From: an uncultured Oscillospiraceae bacterium
GTDB lineage: Bacteria; Bacillota; Clostridia; Oscillospirales; Acutalibacteraceae
Reading direction: 5' to 3'
DNA length: 12,222 bases
Assembly (NCBI GenBank): GCA_900544515.1
Contig: UQVI01000038.1
Span: 1 to 12,222 of the forward strand
The position numbers and the translations under genes were made by a program. The notes under the pieces are model-generated. The model made no database searches and was not told where the DNA came from. It was given only the letters and a program-made list of their open reading frames with translations. Each line of letters opens with the position of its first letter. Position 1 is the stretch's first letter. This document shows positions 1-6,118 of this stretch, one piece after another.

Positions 1-648
1 GCGGTATACAAAGATAATTCACTTAACAGTATAAAGGATATAAATTCACTAAACATCAGAATCGCAAGAGAACACAAAAACTGTTCACGTGAAATACTGA
101 ATCTTTTATTTACCGAAAAAAATCCGAGCATTATCATTGCAGGACCTGTTCTTTGCGGAAAGACAACATTCCTTCGTGATTTTTCCAGACTTCTTTCAAG
201 CGGCTTTGCAGGCAGGTACAGAAAAATTACGATTGTAGATGAAAGACGTGAAATAGCAGGCGGCTTTGATGTGGGAATAAATACCGATGTTTTGTCAGGC
301 TATGAAAAAGCAAAGGGAATTGAAATTGCAACAAGAACATTATCACCGGATATTATTGTATGTGATGAGATTGGAAATATTAATGAGCTTGAGGCAATTC
401 AATATGGCTTTTCCACAGGTGTAAATTTTGCCGTTTCTGTCCATATGAAAGATGAGGAGAATCTGCAGAGAAACAAAATCATTCAAAGACTGCTTGAAAC
501 AGGCGAGTTTGATTATTTAGTATTATTAAAATCATTTACAGATGAATTTGAAATAATTGATTTGAGGTCATATCAGCTTGAAAATAATAGGAATAATAAT
601 GATAATCCTTTTTTCATTATCCCTTGGGGTAATGGTGGCGGAATTTAA
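1..648 (+). CDS. spoIIIAA: Stage III sporulation protein AA, ATPase (5' partial)
   Basis: ATPase of the SpoIIIA-SpoIIQ channel, cytoplasmic in the mother cell, related to type II/IV secretion ATPases; it is thought to energise the complex that supports the forespore. The frame is open from base 1, so the first roughly 90 residues (family about 300 residues) lie off the window; 215 codons remain. In window numbering, residues 12-24 carry the SLNIRIARE region typical just before the P-loop. Walker A is GPVLCGKT at 48-55, VDERREIAG follows, and the Walker B-like DIIVCDEIG lies near 116-124. A histidine at the usual TAH(G) position is kept in SVHMKD. The last ~23 residues are Asn-rich and lie out of frame over the start of spoIIIAB, so they look like a tail gained by overprinting rather than a conserved domain. 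The operon promoter (sigma-E in Bacillus) is off the window. Confidence 0.95.
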   Translation, partial: AVYKDNSLNSIKDINSLNIRIAREHKNCSREILNLLFTEKNPSIIIAGPVLCGKTTFLRDFSRLLSSGFAGRYRKITIVDERREIAGGFDVGINTDVLSGYEKAKGIEIATRTLSPDIIVCDEIGNINELEAIQYGFSTGVNFAVSVHMKDEENLQRNKIIQRLLETGEFDYLVLLKSFTDEFEIIDLRSYQLENNRNNNDNPFFIIPWGNGGGI

Positions 649-1021
649 AAGAAAGCAGATAAAATACATAGATACACTTATTTATATCGGTGAAAAAATA
701 CTGTTTATGCTTAGCAGTACATCACCGGAAACCGAAGAGATAATGAGAGAGCTTGAAAGTGATGAACGGCTGAAAAAATTTGATTTTACACTGAAAAACG
801 AAAACTCTCCGTTATCGCCTGAGGAAAATGATAAGTCAAGACTTCTTTTTAACACTGTGGGAAAATATGATCTTGACTGTCAGATAAGTTATATTAATCA
901 GTATTTAGGACATTTTAAAATGCTCAGACAGCAGTATCAGGAGCATTATAACAGCCACTACAAGCTGTATTTAGTGTTTGGATTGTTTGCAGGTATTTTT
1001 ATTGCTGTTGTTTTGATATAG
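578..1021 (+). CDS. spoIIIAB: Stage III sporulation protein AB
   Basis: Small membrane protein of the SpoIIIA channel, 147 aa; the family is usually about 170. A hydrophobic helix at residues 3-20 and a second at about 131-147 flank a charged helical middle, as in other SpoIIIAB proteins. The chosen start is TTG at 578. It has GAGG at 564-567 upstream and gives the family-like KIIG...LG opening. An ATG at 599 with AGGA at 589-592 is a real alternative, but it would cut into the first helix. The gene overlaps spoIIIAA by 71 bases. Its stop TAG (1019-1021) sits inside the AGGAGG ribosome site of spoIIIAC. The call rests on position and hydropathy pattern plus weak family motifs. Confidence 0.85.
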   Translation: MKIIGIIMIILFSLSLGVMVAEFKRKQIKYIDTLIYIGEKILFMLSSTSPETEEIMRELESDERLKKFDFTLKNENSPLSPEENDKSRLLFNTVGKYDLDCQISYINQYLGHFKMLRQQYQEHYNSHYKLYLVFGLFAGIFIAVVLI

Positions 1022-1029
1022 GAGGATAA

Positions 1030-1224
1030 ATGGAAGTTGATTTTATTTTTAAAATAGCGGCAATCGGAATTATTGTTGCGGTTTTGAATACGGTTTTGAT
1101 AAGAAGCGGCAGGGAAGAGCAGGCAATGCTTACAACTCTGGCGGGAGTTATAGTGGTTCTTATGATGCTTGTGCCTGAAATAAGTGACTTATTTTCAACA
1201 GTAAAGTCGTTGTTTGACCTATGA
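1030..1224 (+). CDS. spoIIIAC: Stage III sporulation protein AC
   Basis: 64-residue membrane protein, the usual length for SpoIIIAC (about 65-68), with two hydrophobic helices at roughly 6-24 and 34-48. The hallmark pattern is visible: FKIAAIGIIVAVLNTVL, then a short basic/acidic loop SGREEQA, then the second helix ending in ISDLF. The start ATG is preceded by a full AGGAGG (1020-1025) that overlaps the spoIIIAB stop, with only four bases of spacing. The stop overlaps the next start as ATGA at 1221-1224. It acts with SpoIIIAD in the mother-cell membrane part of the channel; the two families are homologous. Confidence 0.93.
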   Translation: MEVDFIFKIAAIGIIVAVLNTVLIRSGREEQAMLTTLAGVIVVLMMLVPEISDLFSTVKSLFDL

Positions 1225-1601
1225 TAAAGATTGCCGCCTTTGTTATCATTTCTCTTTTTCTTATTATTTTTCTGAGAGATACCAAAAGAGAATTTGCAAT
1301 TATTTTAACGGTTGCCTGTGCGATCATTCTGTTTGTCACAGTTGCTGATGATTTATACAGTGTCGCCCAAAGCATTTATAATCTGTCATCAGGAATGAAT
1401 AATGTTCATTCTTACATAGCTCTGATGTTGAAAATACTGGGTATCTCCTTAATTGCACAATTTGTTTCGGATTTGTGCCGTGATGCTGGGGAAAATGCAC
1501 TTGCCTCACAAACTGAAACCGCCTCTAAAATTATAATTCTCATAATGACTCTGCCACTGTTTGAAACAGTGATAAATATAGTAACGGGATTGTTGAAATG
1601 A
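1221..1601 (+). CDS. spoIIIAD: Stage III sporulation protein AD
   Basis: 126-residue integral membrane protein of the SpoIIIA complex, close to the usual 125-130. Helices are predicted at about 5-18, 25-41, 66-81 and 103-122. The family signature is clear in the second half: an ILGISLIAQFVSDLCRDAG block, then ENALASQTETASKIII, then a Leu/Ile-rich end (MTLPLFETVINIV). It overlaps spoIIIAC and spoIIIAE by four bases each (ATGA at 1221 and 1598), which implies translational coupling and matched dosage of these membrane subunits. The start has no separate ribosome site of note and probably depends on ribosomes finishing spoIIIAC. Confidence 0.95.
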   Translation: MIKIAAFVIISLFLIIFLRDTKREFAIILTVACAIILFVTVADDLYSVAQSIYNLSSGMNNVHSYIALMLKILGISLIAQFVSDLCRDAGENALASQTETASKIIILIMTLPLFETVINIVTGLLK

Positions 1602-2719
1602 AAAGAATGTTAATTATATTATCGGTGCTTCTGCTGATTCCAAATGTGTGCTTCGGTGCTGAAAAAGAGGAATACAATGAATATTTGAAATCGTTTGACC
1701 TCAGCTCCTTTGAGCTTCTTGATGATGATACCACTGATTTTCTTGATTCTCTCGGTATTACAGATTTTGATTATGATAATCTTACAGACATATCAATAAA
1801 AAGTGTATTTGAGCATATCTGGAATATTGTTCTGAATAAAACGGACGGTCCCTTGAAATCAGGAATACTTGTCATTGTATTTATTCTTCTTGCATCCTTC
1901 TTCAGGTCATTCAGCTCGGAAATTAATAAAAGTGATATTTCAACCACATTCTCTACAGTATCAACACTTATTATTTCCATATTTCTTACATATAATTTAA
2001 CGGATTGTATAGGGCTATGCTGTTCTACAATAAATCTTTGTTCCAATTTTTCTTTTGCTTTTTTTCCTGCCTTCTGCATAATAGTGGCTACCGCTGGGTC
2101 AACTATGACTTCTTTTTCTGTCAATACAACACTTCTGATTCTTGCGCAGGCATTGAATTATATATCCGAACTGATATTTATTCCTGTCACAAATTGTTTT
2201 CTTGCGCTGGGCATATGCTCGGGAGTACGTCAAGAACTGAATTTAAACGGCACAATAAGAATGCTTAAAAAGATTATAACAACAGCCATATCAACCATAT
2301 CTGCCATATTTGTATCTATATTGTCCGTAAAAACTGCAGTGGCATCAAGAGCAGATGCACTCGGTCTCAGATCAGTGAGATTTGCAATAAATTCCGTTGT
2401 ACCTGTTATCGGCAGCTCAATCAGTGAGGGCTTGCTGTCCATTCAGAGCTATTCCAGTCTGATCAAAACAAGTGTTGGTGTTGTGGGAATAATAGCTGTG
2501 ATATCCATTTTTCTACCGTCACTGATTGAGGTGAATTTGTGGAGATTAATACTTTCTCTTGCATCTACCTGCGGTGAGATTTTTGATGATGCTTCTTCGG
2601 TAAAAGCAATAGAAACGTTTAAAGATGTTCTGTTGATAATTGATGTTCTGTTGATTCTCACAATGGTTACAACAATCATTTCAATCGGCATTCTTGTTGC
2701 GGCGAAATCAGGTGTTTAA
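1598..2719 (+). CDS. spoIIIAE: Stage III sporulation protein AE
   Basis: Largest membrane subunit of the channel, 373 aa (family about 380-400). Residues 1-20 form a signal-peptide-like segment (MKRML, a hydrophobic run, then CFG-A). An acidic extracytoplasmic stretch follows (about 21-75), then several transmembrane helices at roughly 88-105, 120-138, 152-170, 176-207, 227-244, 290-306 and 342-368. The conserved family block SRADALGLRSVRFAINSVVPVIG lies at 250-272, followed by SSISEG. It starts by ATGA overlap with spoIIIAD and ends flush against spoIIIAF. Near the C-terminus an 18-base near-tandem repeat encodes DVLLII/DVLLIL. The family-level call is firm; helix limits are by eye. Confidence 0.96.
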   Translation: MKRMLIILSVLLLIPNVCFGAEKEEYNEYLKSFDLSSFELLDDDTTDFLDSLGITDFDYDNLTDISIKSVFEHIWNIVLNKTDGPLKSGILVIVFILLASFFRSFSSEINKSDISTTFSTVSTLIISIFLTYNLTDCIGLCCSTINLCSNFSFAFFPAFCIIVATAGSTMTSFSVNTTLLILAQALNYISELIFIPVTNCFLALGICSGVRQELNLNGTIRMLKKIITTAISTISAIFVSILSVKTAVASRADALGLRSVRFAINSVVPVIGSSISEGLLSIQSYSSLIKTSVGVVGIIAVISIFLPSLIEVNLWRLILSLASTCGEIFDDASSVKAIETFKDVLLIIDVLLILTMVTTIISIGILVAAKSGV

Positions 2720-3157
2720 ATGGATTTTATAAAAGAATGGACGTATACAATTTGTATAACTCTTGTCATTTCAGTGATATTTTCACTGCTGACTCCTAAA
2801 GGAAATATGGGAAGATTTTTAAAAATAATACTTGCTGCATTTATTTTTTTATCATTTATCTATCCGCTTAAAAGTGCTGAAATTGATTTTGTATTTCCTG
2901 AATTCAGAATGGAGGGCATGGACACTGCTCAAAGAGAAACGTATGAAAGCAGTATTGCAACTCAGGTCAATCAGACGCTGGAGGCAGGTGGTTATAATTC
3001 CTGCACGGTTAAGAGTAATATAAAAATGAAAGATAATGAAATTCACATAACAAATCTGACCATTTCAATACCGAGCAGCTACGATAAAGAGGAAGTTAAA
3101 AATTACATATTTGACAGTTTGGGAATTCATGCAGAGGTGTATTATCTTGGCGAATAA
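2720..3157 (+). CDS. spoIIIAF: Stage III sporulation protein AF
   Basis: 145-residue membrane-anchored subunit, shorter than Bacillus SpoIIIAF (about 200). Two N-terminal helices (about 7-24 and 32-50) are joined by a short basic turn PKGNMGRF, the usual pattern. After the second helix and its LSFIYPL end comes a soluble domain to residue 145. The C-terminal EVKNYIFDSLGIHAEVYYL fits the family's closing beta-strand/helix unit. The ATG follows the spoIIIAE stop with no gap, so it is probably coupled. The missing length comes out of the extracytoplasmic region rather than the membrane part. It overlaps spoIIIAG by 11 bases if the TTG at 3147 is used. Confidence 0.9.
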   Translation: MDFIKEWTYTICITLVISVIFSLLTPKGNMGRFLKIILAAFIFLSFIYPLKSAEIDFVFPEFRMEGMDTAQRETYESSIATQVNQTLEAGGYNSCTVKSNIKMKDNEIHITNLTISIPSSYDKEEVKNYIFDSLGIHAEVYYLGE

Positions 3158-3677
3158 ATTCAAGGAAACAATAAAGGGTATGCTTGCCGGTGACAGCAAA
3201 AAAATAAAAATTACCGTTGCGGTAGGACTTATAGGTATCGTTCTGATATTTGCATCTGATTTATTAGCCGGCAACGAAAAGAAAGCAAAAAATGATAACG
3301 AAGGGAGTATAAGCTATGAAGAATACACTGAGAAGCTTGAAAATAAGCTTGTACAGCTTGTTTCGTCAATAGACGGTGTGGGTGAATGCCAAGTAATGGT
3401 AACGCTTGAAAACACAACGGAAAGTGTATATGCAACCGATGTTGAGATAAAAAACGACGACAGTTCTGTAAATCAAAAGGACAAATATGTAATTTATGAT
3501 TCCGAAAACGGTGAAACACCGGTGCTTATCAAGGAGTATTTGCCGAAGGTTCAGGGAGTTACGGTTGTCTGCACAGGTGGTGACAATACTGCAGTTAAAG
3601 AGAAAATTATTGAATCCGTGACCTCTCTTTTCAATATACCTACAAACAGAGTTTCTGTTTCAAAAATAAAATCATAA
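3147..3677 (+). CDS. spoIIIAG: Stage III sporulation protein AG
   Basis: Single-pass protein that in Bacillus forms the large ring of the channel in the intermembrane space. Here it has 176 aa, shorter than the Bacillus protein (about 229). The layout is basic cytoplasmic N-terminus 1-22, helix about 22-38, linker, and a ring-building domain from about residue 57. This domain shows YEEYTEKLENKLVQLVSSIDGVGECQVMVTLE, then YVIYDSENGETPVLIKEYLPKVQGVTVVCTGG and a C-terminal VKEKIIESV...VSVSK unit. I chose TTG at 3147 (MANKFKETIK) because AGAGGTG (3133-3139) lies at proper distance. The longer start at 3111 would overlap spoIIIAF by 47 bases and add non-family residues. The ring-domain core is intact. 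Confidence 0.93.
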   Translation: MANKFKETIKGMLAGDSKKIKITVAVGLIGIVLIFASDLLAGNEKKAKNDNEGSISYEEYTEKLENKLVQLVSSIDGVGECQVMVTLENTTESVYATDVEIKNDDSSVNQKDKYVIYDSENGETPVLIKEYLPKVQGVTVVCTGGDNTAVKEKIIESVTSLFNIPTNRVSVSKIKS

Positions 3678-3688
3678 AGGTGATAAAT

Positions 3689-4297
3689 ATGAGCAAAAAT
3701 AAAAATAGCAAAGAAAAGAAAGAAAAAATTGTATTGACAGACAGTGATCTTCAGAAGAAGAAATCAAGAAAAACAAGAATTGCAATATCCTGTTTTGTTC
3801 TTCTTTTAGGCGTTGGCGTTATGGGAAACTGGTACTGGGAAAACAGTGACTTATCAAATAAGGTCAGTACAATATCAGGTGCTAAAGAAAAAATTCTCGG
3901 TGAAGCGACCTATGTTGATGCAACGACAGAGCCTTCAACGGAAAGTGAATATTTTTCCTCAGCACGAGTAGACAGACAAAAGGCTAGAGATGAAAGTCTT
4001 GAAAAGCTTCAGAAGATTATTGACTCATCCTCTGAGGGTGATGCCGCTAAAAAAGAAGCGACAGAGAAAATTGCCAAGATTTCGGATATGATTAATAGTG
4101 AAAATAAAATTGAAACATTGGTCACTGCAAAGGGTGTTAAAAATTGTCTTGCCGTTATCAATGAAAATTCAAACAAGGTTGACATTATTGTTGACGCTGA
4201 AGAGCTTTCCGATACGGTTATTTTGCAGATTAAGGAAATTGCAACCGGACAGCTTGGATGCACTTATGAAGATGTGACAATTATTCAGTCAAAATAA
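3689..4297 (+). CDS. spoIIIAH: Stage III sporulation protein AH (SpoIIQ partner)
   Basis: Mother-cell membrane protein whose outer domain binds forespore SpoIIQ across the intermembrane space; 202 aa (Bacillus about 218). Residues 1-30 are strongly basic and cytoplasmic, a helix spans about 31-48, then comes a Thr/Ser/Glu-rich linker. The YscJ/FliF-like domain follows: YFSSARVDRQKARDESLEKL at about 88-107, then an Ala/Lys helix, a stretch beginning IETLVTAKGVKNC, and a closing VDIIVDAEELSDTVILQI and ITGQLG-like region. I start at ATG 3689, with AAGGTGA at 3677-3683 as ribosome site. The in-frame GTG at 3680 is part of that site, so it is an unlikely start. It is the last gene of the sporulation operon; no terminator is visible after it. 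Confidence 0.95.
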   Translation: MSKNKNSKEKKEKIVLTDSDLQKKKSRKTRIAISCFVLLLGVGVMGNWYWENSDLSNKVSTISGAKEKILGEATYVDATTEPSTESEYFSSARVDRQKARDESLEKLQKIIDSSSEGDAAKKEATEKIAKISDMINSENKIETLVTAKGVKNCLAVINENSNKVDIIVDAEELSDTVILQIKEIATGQLGCTYEDVTIIQSK

Positions 4298-4299
4298 TC

Positions 4300-4328
4300 T
4301 TGTATAATTATTCATAATATGCTATAAT
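4300..4328 (+). promoter_or_regulatory. Sigma-A-type promoter for asp23
   Basis: The -35 element is TTGTAT (4300-4305), then exactly 17 bases, then a perfect -10 TATAAT (4323-4328) with an extended TG at 4320-4321. Transcription would start near 4335, about 18 bases ahead of the Asp23-family ATG. The gap 4298-4352 carries no other obvious signal. The -35 matches consensus only at its first three bases, but the extended -10 compensates. This would let the housekeeping genes be expressed in growing cells independently of spoIIIA. Confidence 0.65.
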
Positions 4329-4352
4329 GTTTAAAAATAAGGAGGCTTATGT

Positions 4353-4742
4353 ATGGAGATTATATCAAAAAGTTCAATGGGTGAGCTTATTATTTCAAAT
4401 GAAGTAGTATCTTCGATAGCCATAAATGCTGCTAAGGATGTGGACGGCATATCTTCCTTTTATACAGGACCGGTAGATGTTGTAAACACGATCAAGCAGG
4501 GCAGTTTAAAGATTACAAGTCCTGTAAGAATGATGCAGGACGGTGATGATTTCAATATCAGCATTTATGTTAATATTGCACCGGGTAAAAAGTTTCAGAC
4601 TGTTGCAACAGAGGTACAGACCGCTGTTAAGGAATCAGTTCAGAATATGACCGGTAAGCTTGTTAATAAAGTGAATGTAATTGTTGCGGGGATTGATTTT
4701 GATGATCCTACACCACAGGAACCTTGCGAAACTGAAGATTAA
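4353..4742 (+). CDS. Asp23/Gls24 (YqhY) family protein
   Basis: 129-residue Asp23/Gls24-family protein of the YqhY type. The family is widespread in Firmicutes and commonly sits beside nusB and fatty-acid genes; its exact function is not settled. The conserved plan is visible: GELIISNEVVSSIAINAAKDVDGI at residues 9-32, KITSPVRM, a DFNISIYVNIAPG strand near 65-78, an amphipathic helix with VATEVQTAVKESVQNMTG, and the closing VNKVNVIVAGIDF. The C-terminus is acidic (TPQEPCETED). The start ATG has AAGGAGG at 4339-4345 with seven bases of spacing. It is transcribed from its own promoter and followed at once by a terminator hairpin, so part of its mRNA is probably monocistronic. Confidence 0.93.
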   Translation: MEIISKSSMGELIISNEVVSSIAINAAKDVDGISSFYTGPVDVVNTIKQGSLKITSPVRMMQDGDDFNISIYVNIAPGKKFQTVATEVQTAVKESVQNMTGKLVNKVNVIVAGIDFDDPTPQEPCETED

Positions 4743-4748
4743 CAAAAT

Positions 4749-4787
4749 CTGCCGACAAACGAATATTTTGTCGGCAGTTATTCTTTT
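4749..4787 (+). terminator. Intrinsic terminator between asp23 and nusB
   Basis: A perfect 11-base stem, CTGCCGACAAA (4749-4759) with TTTGTCGGCAG (4767-4777), closes a seven-base loop and is followed by a T-rich run TTATTCTTTT (4778-4787). It starts seven bases after the asp23 stop. The nusB ribosome site AGGAG (4788-4792) follows directly, so there is no room for a downstream promoter between hairpin and gene. It either ends asp23 mRNA partially or works as an attenuator in front of nusB. Confidence 0.85.
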
Positions 4788-4799
4788 AGGAGAATTTTT

Positions 4800-5195
4800 A
4801 TGAAAAGAAATGATATGAGAGAGCAGGCTTTTTTGCTTACGTTTGAAAACCTGTTTGAAATTAATGACAATTTGGACGAGCTTATTGATTTGTACAGTGA
4901 AAATGTTGAAGAAGTCTGTGCCTATGCCAAAGAGGTTTCCTCAGGTATAAAGGAAAAAACAGAGGAATTCAACGAAATCATCAGTACATATCTTAAGTCA
5001 AGAAAGCTTTCAAGACTGCCAAAGGTATCGGTAGCTATTTTATATGTGGCTCTTTATGAGATGAAATATGTGGACAGTGTGCCTGAGAACGTTGCAATTA
5101 ACGAGGCTGTTGAACTTGCTAAAAAATATGCATGCAAAGAGGATTCTGCCTTTATTAACGGTATTCTCGGTGCGGTTTCAAGGAGCGGTAAATAA
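4800..5195 (+). CDS. nusB: Transcription antitermination factor NusB
   Basis: 131-residue all-helical NusB, normal length. NusB with NusE (ribosomal protein S10) binds boxA RNA and supports processive rRNA transcription. The signature is good: RNDMREQAFLLTFENLFE at 3-20, a long middle helix bundle, LPKVSVAILYVALYEMKYVDSVPENVAINEAVELAKKYACKEDSAFINGILGAV from about 74 to the end. The ATG has AGGAG at 4788-4792, seven bases upstream, immediately after the T-tract of a strong terminator. The stop overlaps the next start (TAATG at 5193-5197), so the M22-domain gene is coupled to it. Confidence 0.96.
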   Translation: MKRNDMREQAFLLTFENLFEINDNLDELIDLYSENVEEVCAYAKEVSSGIKEKTEEFNEIISTYLKSRKLSRLPKVSVAILYVALYEMKYVDSVPENVAINEAVELAKKYACKEDSAFINGILGAVSRSGK

Positions 5196-6118
5196 TGTAT
5201 ATAGGCTTTGATACAAGCAATTATACAACCTCCGTAGCTCTGTTTGACGGTGAGAATATGTATCAGTCCAAACAGCTTTTGTCTGTAAAAAATGGTGAGC
5301 GAGGCTTAAGACAGAGTGATGCTGTTTTTCAGCATACTGTTAATATGCCAATACTTTTAGATAAGCTGGATGCTGAGATAAAAAATATTGATGCTGTCGG
5401 TGTGAGTGTCAGACCGAGAAATATTGACGGTAGTTATATGCCGTGCTTTCTTGTCGGCAAAAATAATGCTGCAGCAGTAAGCAGGGTAACAGGTGCAAAG
5501 CTTTATGAAACATCACATCAGGTAGGTCATATTCTTGCAGCGCTTTATTCCGTTAAGCGGCTTGATTTGGTGAATACAGAATTTATAGCGTTTCATGTCA
5601 GTGGCGGAACAACCGAAGCACTTTTGGTGAAGCATGATAAGGACGAGCTGATTAAAGCTGAGGTTATTGCACAGAGTCGCGATCTGAAGGCAGGACAAGC
5701 TATTGACAGGGCCGGTGTTATGATGGGCTTTGACTTTCCTTGCGGTAAGAAGCTTGATGAGCTTTCACAGAAATCTGACAGAAAATTCAATATTAAACCA
5801 CCGATGCTTGGCAATGATTGCTCCTTGTCAGGTGTTGAAAACAAAGCAAAGGCGATGTTTGAAAAAGGTGAAACAAATGAGGATATTTCCAGATTTATTT
5901 TAAGCTTTATATCTGTCGCCATTGATAAAATGACAGAGCTGGTTATAGAGAAATATGGCAATCTGCCTTTGGTGTATGCAGGTGGTGTAATGTCAAATAC
6001 ACTTATAAAAAATAATATCACTAAAAAATATGATGCATATTTTGCTGACCCTGTTTATAGCTGTGATAATGCCTGCGGAACAGCAATTTATGCATATTTG
6101 AAAAATAAGAATGAATAA
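5195..6118 (+). CDS. TsaD/Kae1-like (peptidase M22 domain) protein of unknown role
   Basis: 307-residue member of the ASKHA-fold TsaD/Kae1 (M22) family, often labelled O-sialoglycoprotein endopeptidase. Canonical TsaD (about 340 aa) makes the threonylcarbamoyl modification on tRNA A37. Here the metal ligands are all present: H108 and H112 in SHQVGH, and D291 in CDNACG. The phosphate-binding SGGTTEALLV (136-145), GQAIDRAG (168-174), CSLSGVENKAKA (209-220) and YAGGVMSNTLI (261-271) are also kept. It differs from true TsaD: the acidic CDE/CDD after the opening G-x-D-T-S is NYT, and the YGGVVPE segment is replaced by a shorter ERGLRQSDAVFQH. It therefore looks like a diverged paralogue, not the main TsaD. 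AAGGAG at 5180-5185 precedes the ATG; it overlaps nusB by one base and xseA by eight. Confidence 0.85.
   Translation: MYIGFDTSNYTTSVALFDGENMYQSKQLLSVKNGERGLRQSDAVFQHTVNMPILLDKLDAEIKNIDAVGVSVRPRNIDGSYMPCFLVGKNNAAAVSRVTGAKLYETSHQVGHILAALYSVKRLDLVNTEFIAFHVSGGTTEALLVKHDKDELIKAEVIAQSRDLKAGQAIDRAGVMMGFDFPCGKKLDELSQKSDRKFNIKPPMLGNDCSLSGVENKAKAMFEKGETNEDISRFILSFISVAIDKMTELVIEKYGNLPLVYAGGVMSNTLIKNNITKKYDAYFADPVYSCDNACGTAIYAYLKNKNE

Noticed and set aside
3680..3688. GTG start for spoIIIAH adding three residues
   Set aside because: This GTG is part of the AAGGTGA ribosome site that serves the ATG at 3689.
4303..4308. A second TATAAT as an alternative -10 element
   Set aside because: No acceptable -35 lies 16-18 bases upstream; the nearest TGACA-like match is 23 bases away. 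The TATAAT at 4323 has both a spaced -35 and an extended TG.
4307..4318. Inverted repeat ATTAT-TC-ATAAT after spoIIIAH as a terminator
   Set aside because: The stem is only A-T, the loop has two bases and no T-tract follows; it is explained by the AT-rich promoter region.
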